From NCBI RefSeq assembly GCF_000518265.1, contig NZ_JADG01000023.1, positions 44,355 through 108,354 of the forward strand: a stretch of DNA of 64,000 nucleotides, given 5' to 3'. The notes below the pieces were generated by a model. That model saw only the letters and a list, made by a program, of their open reading frames with translations, was not told where the DNA came from and did no database searches. Position 1 is the stretch's first letter. Each line of letters begins with the position of its first letter. Below, in pieces: positions 25,754 to 34,656 of the stretch. A program made the position numbers and the translations under genes. The stretch comes from Actinomadura oligospora ATCC 43269 (GTDB lineage Bacteria > Actinomycetota > Actinomycetes > Streptosporangiales > Streptosporangiaceae).

Positions 25754-27412
25754 ATGTCCGGTCCCCGTCCCGTCCGCGCTCCGCGCGGGACGCAGCTCAC
25801 CACCGCCAAGGGCTGGCCGCAGGAGGCCGCCCTCCGCATGCTCCAGAACAACCTGGACCCCGAGGTCGCCGAGCACCCCGACAAGCTCGTCGTGTACGGC
25901 GGGACCGGCAAGGCCGCCCGCGACTGGAACTCCTTCGACGGGATCGTCCGGTCGCTGGAGTCCCTGGACGGGGACGAGACGCTGCTCGTCCAGTCCGGCA
26001 AGCCGGTCGGGATCTTCCGCACGCACGAGTGGGCGCCGCGCGTCCTGATCGCCAACTCCAACCTCGTCCCGCAGTGGGCGAACTGGGACGAGTTCCGCCG
26101 CCTGGAGGCCGAGGGCCTCACCATGTACGGGCAGATGACGGCCGGTTCGTGGATCTACATCGGCACGCAGGGCATCCTCCAGGGCACCTACGAGACGTTC
26201 GCGGCCGTCGCCGCCAAGCGGTTCGGCGGGACGCTCGCCGGGACGATCACGCTGACCGCCGGGCTCGGCGGGATGGGCGGCGCGCAGCCGCTCGCGGTGA
26301 CGATGAACGGCGGCGTCGCGATCTGCGTCGAGGTCGACCCGTCCCGGATCGACCGGCGTGTCGAGCACCGCTACTGCGACGTCCGCGCCGACTCGGTGGA
26401 CGAGGCGCTGCGCCTGGCCGTGGAGGCCCGCGACAGGCGCGAGCCGCTGTCGATCGGCCTGCTCGGCAACGCCGCCGACGTCGTCCCCGAGCTGCTGCGC
26501 GGGGGCGCGCCGATCGACATCGTCACCGACCAGACCAGCGCGCACGACCCGCTCGCGTACCTGCCGTCCGGCGTGGCGTTCGAGGACTGGGACGCCGAGC
26601 GCGACAAGGACCCGAAGGGCTTCACCGACCGCGCCCGCCAGTCGATGGCCAGGCACGTCGAGGCCATGGTCGGGTTCATGGACGCGGGCGCCGAGGTCTT
26701 CGACTACGGCAACTCGATCCGCGGTGAGGCGCAGCTCGCCGGGTACGACCGCGCGTTCGCGTTCCCGGGGTTCGTCCCGGCCTACATCCGGCCGCTGTTC
26801 TGCGAGGGCAAGGGCCCGTTCCGCTGGGCGGCGCTGTCGGGCGACCCGAAGGACATCGCGCGCACCGACAAGGCGATCCTCGACCTGTTCCCGGAGAACG
26901 AGCAGCTCACCCGGTGGATCAGGATGGCGGGGGAGAAGGTCCACTTCCAGGGCCTGCCGTCCCGGATCTGCTGGCTCGGCTACGGCGAGCGCGACAAGGC
27001 GGGCGCGGTCTTCAACGACCTCGTCGCGCGCGGCGAGATCAGCGCGCCGATCGTGCTCGGCCGCGACCACCTGGACTGCGGGTCGGTCGCGTCCCCGTAC
27101 CGCGAGACCGAGGGCATGAAGGACGGCTCGGACGCGATCGCCGACTGGCCGCTGCTGAACGCCATGCTGAACACCTCGTCCGGCGCGACCTGGGTGTCGA
27201 TCCACCACGGTGGCGGCGTCGGCATCGGCCGGTCGATCCACGCGGGCCAGGTCTGCGTCGCGGACGGCACGGCGCTCGCGGGCGCCAAGCTGGAGCGCGT
27301 GCTGACCAACGACCCGGGGACGGGCGTCATGCGGCACGTGGACGCGGGCTACGAGCGCGCGGAGGAGGTCGCCGACGAGCGCGGCGTCCGCATCCCCATG
27401 CGCGAGAACTGA
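25754..27412 (+). CDS. hutU: Urocanate hydratase HutU
   Basis: 552 residues, the usual length. It hydrates urocanate to imidazolonepropionate using tightly bound NAD as an electrophile. AGLGGMGGAQPLAVTMNGG is the dinucleotide-binding loop; VYGGTGKAARDW, TDQTSAHDPL, GRDHLDCGSVASP and HHGGGVGIGRS are family signatures. A GGAGGAGA site precedes the ATG at 25754. The M20 amidohydrolase gene follows after 16 bases. Confidence 0.97.
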   Translation: MSGPRPVRAPRGTQLTTAKGWPQEAALRMLQNNLDPEVAEHPDKLVVYGGTGKAARDWNSFDGIVRSLESLDGDETLLVQSGKPVGIFRTHEWAPRVLIANSNLVPQWANWDEFRRLEAEGLTMYGQMTAGSWIYIGTQGILQGTYETFAAVAAKRFGGTLAGTITLTAGLGGMGGAQPLAVTMNGGVAICVEVDPSRIDRRVEHRYCDVRADSVDEALRLAVEARDRREPLSIGLLGNAADVVPELLRGGAPIDIVTDQTSAHDPLAYLPSGVAFEDWDAERDKDPKGFTDRARQSMARHVEAMVGFMDAGAEVFDYGNSIRGEAQLAGYDRAFAFPGFVPAYIRPLFCEGKGPFRWAALSGDPKDIARTDKAILDLFPENEQLTRWIRMAGEKVHFQGLPSRICWLGYGERDKAGAVFNDLVARGEISAPIVLGRDHLDCGSVASPYRETEGMKDGSDAIADWPLLNAMLNTSSGATWVSIHHGGGVGIGRSIHAGQVCVADGTALAGAKLERVLTNDPGTGVMRHVDAGYERAEEVADERGVRIPMREN

Positions 27413-27428
27413 TCCCCTGAGGAGAATC

Positions 27429-28634
27429 GTGGGCTTCGAGGAGATGTGGGCGGCGCTGCTGCCCGTCGGACGGGACGCCGCCACCGGCGGTTACGACCGT
27501 TTCGTGTGGACGCCGTCCGAGCTGGAGTGCCGCGCCTGGTTCCTCGATGAGGCCCGCGCCCGTTCGCTGGAGGTCGAGAGCGACGGGAACGGCAACCTGT
27601 TCGCCTGGTGGTATCCGGCGGACGGACGGCGTGACGGCGCGGTCCTGACCGGAAGCCATTTGGACTCGGTGCCGGGCGGTGGCGCGTTCGACGGGCCGCT
27701 CGGCGTCGTGTCGGCGTTCGCGGCGATCGACCTCCTGCGCGCGCGGGGGGTCGAGCCGACACGTCCGCTGGGTGTCGCCGCCTTCGCTGAGGAGGAGGGG
27801 GCGCGGTTCGGTATCGCGTGCCTCGGCTCCCGGCTTCTGTCCGGTGCGATCGATCCGGCTCGTGCGCGCGCGTTGACCGACGGCGCAGGACGCACGTTCG
27901 CCGAGGTCGCAGCGGAGAACGGCGTCGACCCCGCCGGTATCGGACGCGACGACGACCTGCTCTCGCGCGTCGGCTGCTACGTCGAGTTGCACGTCGAGCA
28001 GGGGCGCGCGCTCGCCCCGGAGACGCCGGTCGGCGTGGCGTCCGCGATCGTCCCCCACGGCCGGTGGCGGCTGGACTTCACCGGCGAGGGCAACCACGCC
28101 GGGACGACCCGCCTGATCGACCGGCGCGACCCGATGCTGCCGTTCGCGTCGACCGTCCTCGCCGCGCGGGCCGCCGCCGAGCGGCACGACAGCGTCGCGA
28201 CGGTCGGGAAGGTGAAGGTCGTGCCGGGTGGGGTGAACGCCATCCCGTCCGCCGTCGCCGCGTGGCTCGACAGCCGCGGGCCGGACGAGCGGGCCGTCCG
28301 CGCGACGGTCTCCGACGTGCTCGAACACGCGCGCGCCGCCGGTGCGGGGCACGGGGTCGCGGTCGAGCTGACCGAGGAGTCCTACACCGAGGTCGTCGAC
28401 TTCAACCTCGGCCTGCGCGACCGCGTGGTGAAGGCGCTCGGCGGGGCTCCCGTGCTGCCGACGGGGGCCGGGCACGACGCGGGCGTCCTGTCGGCGGTGA
28501 TCCCGACGGCGATGCTGTTTGTCCGGAACCCGACGGGCGTCTCGCACGCGCCCGCCGAGCACGCCGAGACGCCCGACTGCCTCGCGGGCGTCGAGGCCCT
28601 CGCGGCGGTACTGGCGGACCTGGTCCGGGGGTAG
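27429..28634 (+). CDS. M20-family amidohydrolase in hut operon, probable alternative N-formylglutamate deformylase
   Basis: 401 residues. It resembles allantoate amidohydrolase/N-carbamoylase (AllC) enzymes: SHLDSVPGGGAFDGPLG gives metal-binding His and Asp, FAEEEGARF the Glu pair, VELHVEQG another His, and GAGHDAGVL the last ligands. No allantoin genes are nearby. The position between hutU and hutF, shared with other actinomycete hut clusters as far as I recall, suggests that it removes the formyl group from N-formylglutamate made by HutF, replacing HutG. Start GTG at 27429 follows GAGGAGAATC. Substrate assignment is inferred. Confidence 0.8.
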   Translation: MGFEEMWAALLPVGRDAATGGYDRFVWTPSELECRAWFLDEARARSLEVESDGNGNLFAWWYPADGRRDGAVLTGSHLDSVPGGGAFDGPLGVVSAFAAIDLLRARGVEPTRPLGVAAFAEEEGARFGIACLGSRLLSGAIDPARARALTDGAGRTFAEVAAENGVDPAGIGRDDDLLSRVGCYVELHVEQGRALAPETPVGVASAIVPHGRWRLDFTGEGNHAGTTRLIDRRDPMLPFASTVLAARAAAERHDSVATVGKVKVVPGGVNAIPSAVAAWLDSRGPDERAVRATVSDVLEHARAAGAGHGVAVELTEESYTEVVDFNLGLRDRVVKALGGAPVLPTGAGHDAGVLSAVIPTAMLFVRNPTGVSHAPAEHAETPDCLAGVEALAAVLADLVRG

Positions 28635-28643
28635 AACACCGTT

Positions 28644-30008
28644 ATGCGATGGCACGCCGAGTACGCCTGGCTCGGAGACGACGTCGCCGCCGACGTCCTC
28701 ATCGAGGCCGAAGGCGAGCGGATCAGCGGCATCAGCAGAGGTGTTCCGGCCCCGCCGGACGCCCCCCGCCTGCGCGGCCTCACCCTCCCGGGCCTGGCCA
28801 ACGCCCACTCCCACGCCTTCCACCGAGCGCTCCGCGGCCGCGTCCAGGCCGACCGGGGCACCTTCTGGACGTGGCGCGAGACGATGTACAAGGTCGCCGA
28901 GCGCCTCGACCCCGACTCCTACCGCGCGCTCGCCACGGCCGTGTTCGCCGAGATGGCGCTGGCCGGGATCAGCTGCGTGGGCGAGTTCCACTACCTGCAC
29001 CACCGTCCCGGCGGTGCTCCCTACGACGAGCCGAACGCGATGGGCGAGGCGCTCATCGAGGCCGCCGACGCGGCCGGTATCCGCATCACGCTGCTCGACA
29101 CCTGCTACCTGACCGGCGGCCTGGGCCAGCCCCTGACGGGCGCCCAGCTCCGCTTCGGTGACGGTTCGGCGGGGGACTGGGCACGGCGCGTGGACTCCCT
29201 CTACGAACAGAACGACAAGGGCGCCCGTCCTCATGCGCGCGTGGGGGCGGCGATCCATTCGGTGCGGGCCGTTCCGCGCGAGCAGATGCGGGCCGTCTCG
29301 TCGTGGGCCAAGGAACGGCGCGCGCCCCTGCACGTCCACCTGTCCGAGCAGCCCGCCGAGAACGAGGCGTGCCTGGAGACGTACGGAATGACGCCGACGC
29401 GGCTCCTCGCCGAGTGCGGCGCGCTCGGGCCGCTCACCACGGCCGTCCACGCGACGCACCTGACGCCCGAGGACATCGGGCTCCTCGGCGCGACCATGAC
29501 CGGCGTGTGCATGTGCCCGACCACCGAACGCGACCTCGCCGACGGCATCGGCCCCGCCCGCGACCTGCACCACGCGGGTTCCCCGATCAACGTCGGCTCC
29601 GACCAGCACGCCGTCATCGACCTGTTCGAGGAGGCCCGCGCCGTCGAGCTGGACGAGCGGCTCCGCACCCGCGTCCGCGGCCACTGGACGGCCCACGAGC
29701 TGCTCGCCGCCGCGACGTGGAACGGCCACTCCGCGCTCGGCTGGCCCGAGGCCGGACGGCTCGAACCCGGCGCGTACGCCGACCTGACCACGATCGCGCT
29801 CGACTCGCCGCGCACGGCGGGCGCGGGCCCGGACTTCGCGGCGGAGACGGCCGTGTTCGCCGCCACCGCCGCCGACGTCCGGCACGTCGTGGTCTCGGGA
29901 CGGCAGGTCGTCGAGGACGGCCGCCACGTGCTCGTCCCCGACGTCCCCGCCCTGCTCCGCGACACCATCGCCGCCGTCACGGGCGACGAACCGTCACCGT
30001 CCGTCTAG
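28644..30008 (+). CDS. hutF: Formimidoylglutamate deiminase HutF
   Basis: 454 residues. It hydrolyses N-formimino-glutamate to N-formylglutamate and ammonia. The amidohydrolase fold shows LANAHSHAFHRALRG (HxH metal pair), HVHLSEQPAEN, VHATHLTPEDI and GSDQHAVIDLFEEAR (metal Asp), all typical of HutF. It starts nine bases after the preceding stop and is the last gene of this hut run; hutI, expected next in related genomes, is missing here and found 20.7 kb away. Confidence 0.94.
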   Translation: MRWHAEYAWLGDDVAADVLIEAEGERISGISRGVPAPPDAPRLRGLTLPGLANAHSHAFHRALRGRVQADRGTFWTWRETMYKVAERLDPDSYRALATAVFAEMALAGISCVGEFHYLHHRPGGAPYDEPNAMGEALIEAADAAGIRITLLDTCYLTGGLGQPLTGAQLRFGDGSAGDWARRVDSLYEQNDKGARPHARVGAAIHSVRAVPREQMRAVSSWAKERRAPLHVHLSEQPAENEACLETYGMTPTRLLAECGALGPLTTAVHATHLTPEDIGLLGATMTGVCMCPTTERDLADGIGPARDLHHAGSPINVGSDQHAVIDLFEEARAVELDERLRTRVRGHWTAHELLAAATWNGHSALGWPEAGRLEPGAYADLTTIALDSPRTAGAGPDFAAETAVFAATAADVRHVVVSGRQVVEDGRHVLVPDVPALLRDTIAAVTGDEPSPSV

Positions 30009-30018
30009 AGGTACCGGC

Positions 30019-31146
30019 CTAGAGGTCGGGCAGCGGCGCGATCTCCACCCTCCTGCGCCACTTCGCCGCCCTCGCCTCCCGCGCCGAGACGACCCGTCCC
30101 GGCGGAGCGTCTCGGCCCGGTGCCCGGCCGGGACGCGCCGCGGGCTCGCGGCCCTTCGCAGCCTCGCGGCCCTTCGCGGGGGCGTGGTGCTTCGCTCGGA
30201 TCTGGCGCGACGACGCCCCCGCCCCGTCGCGCCAGATCCCGAGCGCCCGCCACAGCCGTTTGCTGACCGGGTTGATGAGGCCGACCTCGACGCAGAGGTC
30301 GCGGAGGCCCGCCACGGCGTCGGCGATGGTGTCCCTGGACGCGTCGGACCGCCAGTACGCCTGCCGCATCACGGGTTTCGGGATGCCGAACCGGCGGGCC
30401 ATCGCGGGCGGCGGGGTCAGGATGACGACCGCCATCGCCTTCGCCGTCGGCGGGACGCCGAGGCTCAGCAGGAACCGCGAGGGGGCCGCCATGCGCGGCA
30501 CGTGGTACCGGAGATATCTGCGTCCGAACGAAATGTGACGTGCCTCCTCCGCGACGTGGATGGCCATGATGCGGGTGATGAGCGGATGGCCGTTCTCGCC
30601 CTCGCGCAGCACCCGCCGCTGCATGTGGTCGATGGGCTCCTCGCCCGCGAGAACGCCGAAGAAGAACAGCGCGGGCGCGACCGCGCCGAACACCGGAACC
30701 GATTCGCCGATCCACCGGAACATCCGCGACATTCCCGGGGCGTCCATTCCGCTGCGGTCGACGAACTCCTGGAACATCAGCCCGTGATGACCCTCCTCGA
30801 TCATCTCGTGGTACACGTACCGGAATTCCGCCGAGCCGTTCGGCAGCCGCCAGGCGAACGCCAGCAGCCCCCTGTTCAGCAGGTTCTCGAACTGCATCCC
30901 GACCTTGGCGACGTTCGCCTGCCGGTACAGCCCGAGCCGGGCCCGTTTCTCCGGCGGCAGCGACAGGTACCACGGATGCGCGGACAGCGGATCGGCGCGC
31001 GGCAGTTCCCAGCGCGGATCCTCCGGGTCGATCGCGTGGTCGGGATCGTCCCAGGGAATGTCGCGGAACGGTTCCCAGTGCTTTTCGACGGACGCCTTGG
31101 ACAGCCTTCGCAGGGCCTTCTCGTAATCGAGATCGGTGACAGTCAT
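30019..31146 (-). CDS. AurF-like diiron N-oxygenase family protein
   Basis: 375 residues. The helical core carries diiron-type ligands: QFENLLNRG, YHEMIEEGHHGLMFQEF (Glu and His near 110-120), and IHVAEEARHISFGRRYL (EExxH near 190). These match the p-aminobenzoate N-oxygenase AurF family, which oxidises arylamines or acts in other O2-dependent steps. The last 60 residues are basic, Pro/Ala-rich and low in complexity. It is convergent with hutF, only ten bases away, and seems unrelated to histidine use. Substrate unknown. Confidence 0.75.
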   Translation of the reverse strand: MTVTDLDYEKALRRLSKASVEKHWEPFRDIPWDDPDHAIDPEDPRWELPRADPLSAHPWYLSLPPEKRARLGLYRQANVAKVGMQFENLLNRGLLAFAWRLPNGSAEFRYVYHEMIEEGHHGLMFQEFVDRSGMDAPGMSRMFRWIGESVPVFGAVAPALFFFGVLAGEEPIDHMQRRVLREGENGHPLITRIMAIHVAEEARHISFGRRYLRYHVPRMAAPSRFLLSLGVPPTAKAMAVVILTPPPAMARRFGIPKPVMRQAYWRSDASRDTIADAVAGLRDLCVEVGLINPVSKRLWRALGIWRDGAGASSRQIRAKHHAPAKGREAAKGREPAARPGRAPGRDAPPGRVVSAREARAAKWRRRVEIAPLPDL

Positions 31147-31350
31147 CCCGTCCCTCGGAAAGAAGTGACGTTTCCATCGGCGTGACTGAAGCTTTCTTTC
31201 TCCGTCAACCTAGGAAGCCGTCCGCCGCCGGGTCAACCGTCCGTGATCGCCTCGCCACCGCGTCCCCGCCCCCGAGGTGCGCAATCAAGCCCTTACCGGC
31301 ACGATGTCCGACATCGGCCACGCCGGTGGCGCCGTGGTCCGGCGCGGCGC

Positions 31351-32226
31351 TCAGTCCTTCGACTTACAGGAGAGCCCGGTCATCAGGCTGCCGGACGGCT
31401 TGTACATGCTCTCGAAGTCGCCCTGGCCGCTGTTCTGTCCGGTGGCCGCGTCGGCCGCGGCGCGGAAGGTGGCGGAGAAGTCCGTCCGCCACTGGGTGCG
31501 CAGGTAGTTCGTGATCTGCTCATTGATCTTCACGCAGTCGGCGTGATGGCCCATGAGGATCCCCACGCCGTAGTACTGGTTCTGGCCCCAGGTGCCGGAC
31601 TGCACGACCCGGTACCTCCCCGGGAACTGCTGCACGTAGCCGTACTGGATCAGGCTGTCGGTGAAGACCGCGTCCACCCTTCTCTGGTCGAGCTGGGCCA
31701 CGCAGCCCGCGATGGTCCTGGACTTCGCGCTCATGACCGCGTCGGGCAGCTCCACCTTCTCGGGGGTGGTGTCCTCGGTCGTGCAGACGCTCTTGCCCTT
31801 CAGCGTGGACCCCTTGTCCATGCTGTGGTCGCCGGAGCGCACCAGCAACGCCTGTTGGGAGACGGCGTACGGTCCGGCGAAGTCGACGCCCTCCTCGTTC
31901 CGGTCGGGGGTGATGGAATAGGCCGCGATGACCAGGCTCACGGTGTGATCCTTCAACTGGGCGGCGCGGTCCCCCATGTCGAGGATGTGGGTGGAGGGCT
32001 TGAGGCCCAGTCCGTGGGTGATCGCGTTCATCACGTCGATGTCGAGACCGGCCGGATTGGTCTGCCCCCAGGAAAGGCCCGGAGTGTCCGCCACGACGCC
32101 GATGGACACCGTCGGCCCGCACAGGACGGACTTCTTCGGGTCGCACGCCTTGTCATCGTCGCAGGCCACCATGAGCGAGCCGAGCAGGAGCAGGACGCCG
32201 ACCGTGCGCGCGCCGCGGGTTCGCAT
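31351..32226 (-). CDS. Family 3 extracellular solute-binding lipoprotein
   Basis: 291 residues. LGSLMVAC near residue 22 is a lipobox. The mature part fits polar amino acid binding proteins (VSIGVVADTPGLSWG, GLDIDVMNAITHGLG, DHTVSLVIAAYSITPDR, VDAVFTDSLIQYGYV). Four or more Cys may form disulfides outside the cell. No permease or ATPase is adjacent; instead it sits 13 bases downstream of a membrane-protein gene. It may be an orphan binding protein or a sensor for that partner. Confidence 0.8.
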   Translation of the reverse strand: MRTRGARTVGVLLLLGSLMVACDDDKACDPKKSVLCGPTVSIGVVADTPGLSWGQTNPAGLDIDVMNAITHGLGLKPSTHILDMGDRAAQLKDHTVSLVIAAYSITPDRNEEGVDFAGPYAVSQQALLVRSGDHSMDKGSTLKGKSVCTTEDTTPEKVELPDAVMSAKSRTIAGCVAQLDQRRVDAVFTDSLIQYGYVQQFPGRYRVVQSGTWGQNQYYGVGILMGHHADCVKINEQITNYLRTQWRTDFSATFRAAADAATGQNSGQGDFESMYKPSGSLMTGLSCKSKD

Positions 32227-32239
32227 GAGTCCTCCCAGG

Positions 32240-32917
32240 TCAACCGTTGGTCATGTGGGCCTCGAGCACGGTGACCCGCACCGTGCAGTTCCGGTCGCCC
32301 TGGTCGTTGACGACGCCGACCTTCAGCGTCACCGACCCCACCCCCCGCTGCACGGGCACGGTGACGACCCCTCCCGGCGCCACCGAGTCGGGACGGGCCA
32401 CGCCGCCTCCGAGCTGGGTGGCCGGGATCAGGCGTGTGAAGGGGCGGCAGGTCCCGCGTCCCGGATCACTGTCCCGGGCGTCCAGCCGCATCGTGAACAG
32501 GCGGCGGTAGTCGGAGATGGAGACACGGATCGTCAGGGTCCTTCCGGGGCGGACCCCGCTCTCGTCCTGCGTCACGATGACCGATCCGGTCACGTCCAGC
32601 GTCTTCGTCGCGTCGTGGTGGCGCTTCCACAGCAGCGCCCCGAGGAAGACCGCGCAGACGATCTCGACGGTGAGCATCGCCCAGATCGCGGCGCGGAGCG
32701 CGTCGGGGGTCAGGCGCTGATCGGGCTTCGGCGGGAAGTACTGCGGAACGAGCGCCAGCACCGCGGTGATCGCCGTGACGACGGTCACCACCGTCGAGAC
32801 GATCTGTGACACTCCGCTGGTCGTCAGGACGAAGGCGACGATGAGGATGAGCGCCCCGGCGACCGTGCCCAGGCCGAGGAAGATCCCGCCGCGGTCGCGC
32901 TGGGGTGCGTCTGACAT
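32240..32917 (-). CDS. Membrane protein of unknown function, partner of the binding lipoprotein
   Basis: 225 residues from the ATG at 32917, which follows a GGAGG site; a longer frame to 32959 is less likely. Three hydrophobic segments lie at about 10-32, 35-52 and 76-98, then an extracellular beta-rich domain of some 120 residues (VTGSVIVTQDESGVRPG, LTIRVSISDYRRLFTMRLD). I do not recognise the family. It is upstream of, and probably co-transcribed with, the solute-binding lipoprotein gene. A joint sensing role is a guess. Confidence 0.7.
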   Translation of the reverse strand: MSDAPQRDRGGIFLGLGTVAGALILIVAFVLTTSGVSQIVSTVVTVVTAITAVLALVPQYFPPKPDQRLTPDALRAAIWAMLTVEIVCAVFLGALLWKRHHDATKTLDVTGSVIVTQDESGVRPGRTLTIRVSISDYRRLFTMRLDARDSDPGRGTCRPFTRLIPATQLGGGVARPDSVAPGGVVTVPVQRGVGSVTLKVGVVNDQGDRNCTVRVTVLEAHMTNG

Positions 32918-33101
32918 CAAGGCCTCCGTCCTGCCGACTGACACCTCGTGGATGTACAAATCTGACGAGCTGGTCAGCCCGGTGGACCCTTTTGACCGGA
33001 ATGGGACAGAGGTGGTGTCGGCCTGAGGCGGGCCTCGCCCGGCGTCCGCGCCCGTCGGCCCGGGGCTGCGTCCGCACGGGTTTCAACGGGAGACTTGGCG
33101 C

Positions 33102-33926
33102 ATGCCTTTCATGGACGAGACCACCGCCGCCGCCGTCCCCCGGCCGGTGCCGGGGGAGGCGCCCGCCGTGCCGGACTCTGCGCGCACGCCCGCCGTGCCG
33201 GACTCTGCGCGCACGCGCGCCGTGCCGGACTCTGCGCGCACGCGCGCCGTGCCGGACTCTGCGCGCACGCGCGCCGTGCCGGACTCTGCGCGCACGGGCG
33301 CCGTGCCGGACTCTGCGCGCACGCGCGCGGTGCTGATCGACATCGGCGGGGTGCTGCGCTCCGACCGCACCCGCGAGGTGCTCGCCGACTGGGCCGTCCG
33401 GCTCGGGACGTCGCGACGGCGCGTCCTGCGCGCGGTGTTCGCGGGCAACGACGAGACCGTCCTCGTCGGGCGGATGAGCGAGGACGACTGGTGGGGGATC
33501 GTCGCCGAACGGCTCCGGCTCCGTCCGGACGAGGTGTCCGACCTGCGCGGCGACATGGGCGCGCGGGAGAGCTGGAACGCGGACCTGGTCGCCTGCCTGC
33601 GGGGACTGCGCGACCGGGGCACGCCGACCGCGATCGTCAGCAACGCCTGGCCCGTCGCCCGGACGATCCTCGCCCGGGACGGCCTGACCGGCGTCGCGGA
33701 CGAGATCGTCCTGTCCTGCGACGTCGGCTGCGCGAAACCCGACCCGCGCATCTTCGAGGAGGCGCTCCGGCGGCTCGGCGTCCCGGCGGAGGACGCCCTG
33801 TTCGTCGACGACACCCCGGCCAACGTCGCCGCCGCCGAACGCCTCGGCCTCACCGGCCACGTCCACACCGGCACCGCGCCGACGATCGCCCGCATCACGA
33901 CCTTCGCGAGCCTCGACGGCGGCTAG
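33102..33926 (+). CDS. HAD-family hydrolase with N-terminal nonapeptide repeats
   Basis: 274 residues. Residues 22-75 are six copies of AVPDSART plus Pro, Arg or Gly; the last merges into the HAD core, which starts RAVLIDIGGVLRSD (motif I Asp). IVSNAWPVAR is motif II, a CAKPDPRIFEEAL segment gives the motif III Lys, and LFVDDTPANVAAAERLG is motif IV, as in haloacid dehalogenase-like phosphatases. The ATG at 33102 follows GGGAGA. The substrate is unknown. The repeat has no counterpart in the family and looks like recent slippage. Confidence 0.85.
   Translation: MPFMDETTAAAVPRPVPGEAPAVPDSARTPAVPDSARTRAVPDSARTRAVPDSARTRAVPDSARTGAVPDSARTRAVLIDIGGVLRSDRTREVLADWAVRLGTSRRRVLRAVFAGNDETVLVGRMSEDDWWGIVAERLRLRPDEVSDLRGDMGARESWNADLVACLRGLRDRGTPTAIVSNAWPVARTILARDGLTGVADEIVLSCDVGCAKPDPRIFEEALRRLGVPAEDALFVDDTPANVAAAERLGLTGHVHTGTAPTIARITTFASLDGG
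33165..33326 (+). repeat. Six tandem 27-bp repeats inside the HAD gene
   Basis: The unit starts GCCGTGCCGGACTCTGCGCG and recurs at 33165, 33192, 33219, 33246, 33273 and 33300, nearly identical at base level including synonymous positions. Only the ninth codon varies (CCC, CGC, GGC). The period of 27 keeps the frame, giving nine-residue repeats. Confidence 0.95.
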
Positions 33927-34039
33927 GAAGCCAGGGGCTAGAAGGCCAGGGGGCTGGGAAGCCAGGGCCGCCGCCTCACGACGGCCCGCCTCGTCCGCGG
34001 CGGGCGTCGGCCGGTCGGACCGACCGCCCTTGAGGGTAG

Positions 34040-34053
34040 ACGGAACGTTCTGT
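34040..34053. promoter_or_regulatory. Probable TetR autoregulatory operator
   Basis: ACGGAACGTTCTGT is an imperfect palindrome centred on GAACGTTC, 12 bases before the TetR-family ATG. Position and symmetry suit autorepression, though this is not proven. Confidence 0.5.
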
Positions 34054-34065
34054 ACAGTCCGGTGC

Positions 34066-34653
34066 ATGGCCGACGACAGCAAGCCCCCCGCTCGCCGCCG
34101 CATCCTCGACGCCGCCGACGAGCTCTTCTACGAGCACGGGATCAACTCGACCGGCGTGGACGCGGTGATCGAGGCCGCCGGGGTCGCCCGGATGACGTTC
34201 TACAAGCACTTCGGCGGCAAGCAGGCCCTGATCATGGCCTATCTGGAGGGCCGCGAGACCCGCTGGCAGTTCCGTCTCCAGCGGGCCATCGACGCCGCCG
34301 GGGAGGATCCGCGCGCCCGTCTGCTCGCCGTCTTCGACGCCCTCAAGGGCTGGGCGGCGTCCGAGTCCCGCTTCCGCGGCTGCTCGTTCGTCAACGCCCT
34401 CGCCGAGCTCGCCGAGCCCGACCACCCGGCGCGCGCGGTCGTCCACGCGTACAAGGCCGCCCTGCGCGACTGCGTGTTCCAGCTGGCCGAGGAGAGCGGG
34501 ACCCCCGATCCCGAACTCCTCACCGACCAGCTGCTCCTCGTCTACGAGGGCGCGATCTCCACCGGCTCGCTCGGCACCGTCGAGGACGCCGTGGAGAAGG
34601 CGCACTTCACCGCCGAGCAGCTCATCAACGCCGCCGTCCCGGTGTCGCGCTGA
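34066..34653 (+). CDS. TetR family transcriptional regulator
   Basis: 195 residues from the ATG at 34066; a frame from 34030 crosses the operator and is rejected. The helix-turn-helix is clear (STGVDAVIEAAGVARMTFYK, HFGGKQAL). The C-terminal ligand domain has RGCSFVNALAELAEPDHPA, seen in TetR proteins that control oxidoreductases or efflux pumps. No obvious divergent target is present: the HAD gene ends upstream on the same strand and an SGNH gene converges just downstream. Confidence 0.9.
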   Translation: MADDSKPPARRRILDAADELFYEHGINSTGVDAVIEAAGVARMTFYKHFGGKQALIMAYLEGRETRWQFRLQRAIDAAGEDPRARLLAVFDALKGWAASESRFRGCSFVNALAELAEPDHPARAVVHAYKAALRDCVFQLAEESGTPDPELLTDQLLLVYEGAISTGSLGTVEDAVEKAHFTAEQLINAAVPVSR

Positions 34654-34656
34654 CCC

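Noticed and set aside
22990..26124. A long minus-strand open frame opposite hutH and hutU
   Set aside because: Composition is typical of antisense high-GC shadow; the coding strand carries clear HutH and HutU motifs.
33165..33326. Regular repeats considered as a CRISPR array
   Set aside because: Units of 27 bp are contiguous without spacers and are in frame within a coding sequence.
32466..34103. A 545-codon minus-strand frame with repeated RARRVRHGA
   Set aside because: The repeat is the antisense of the HAD-gene 27-bp repeats; no start signal or domain supports a gene.
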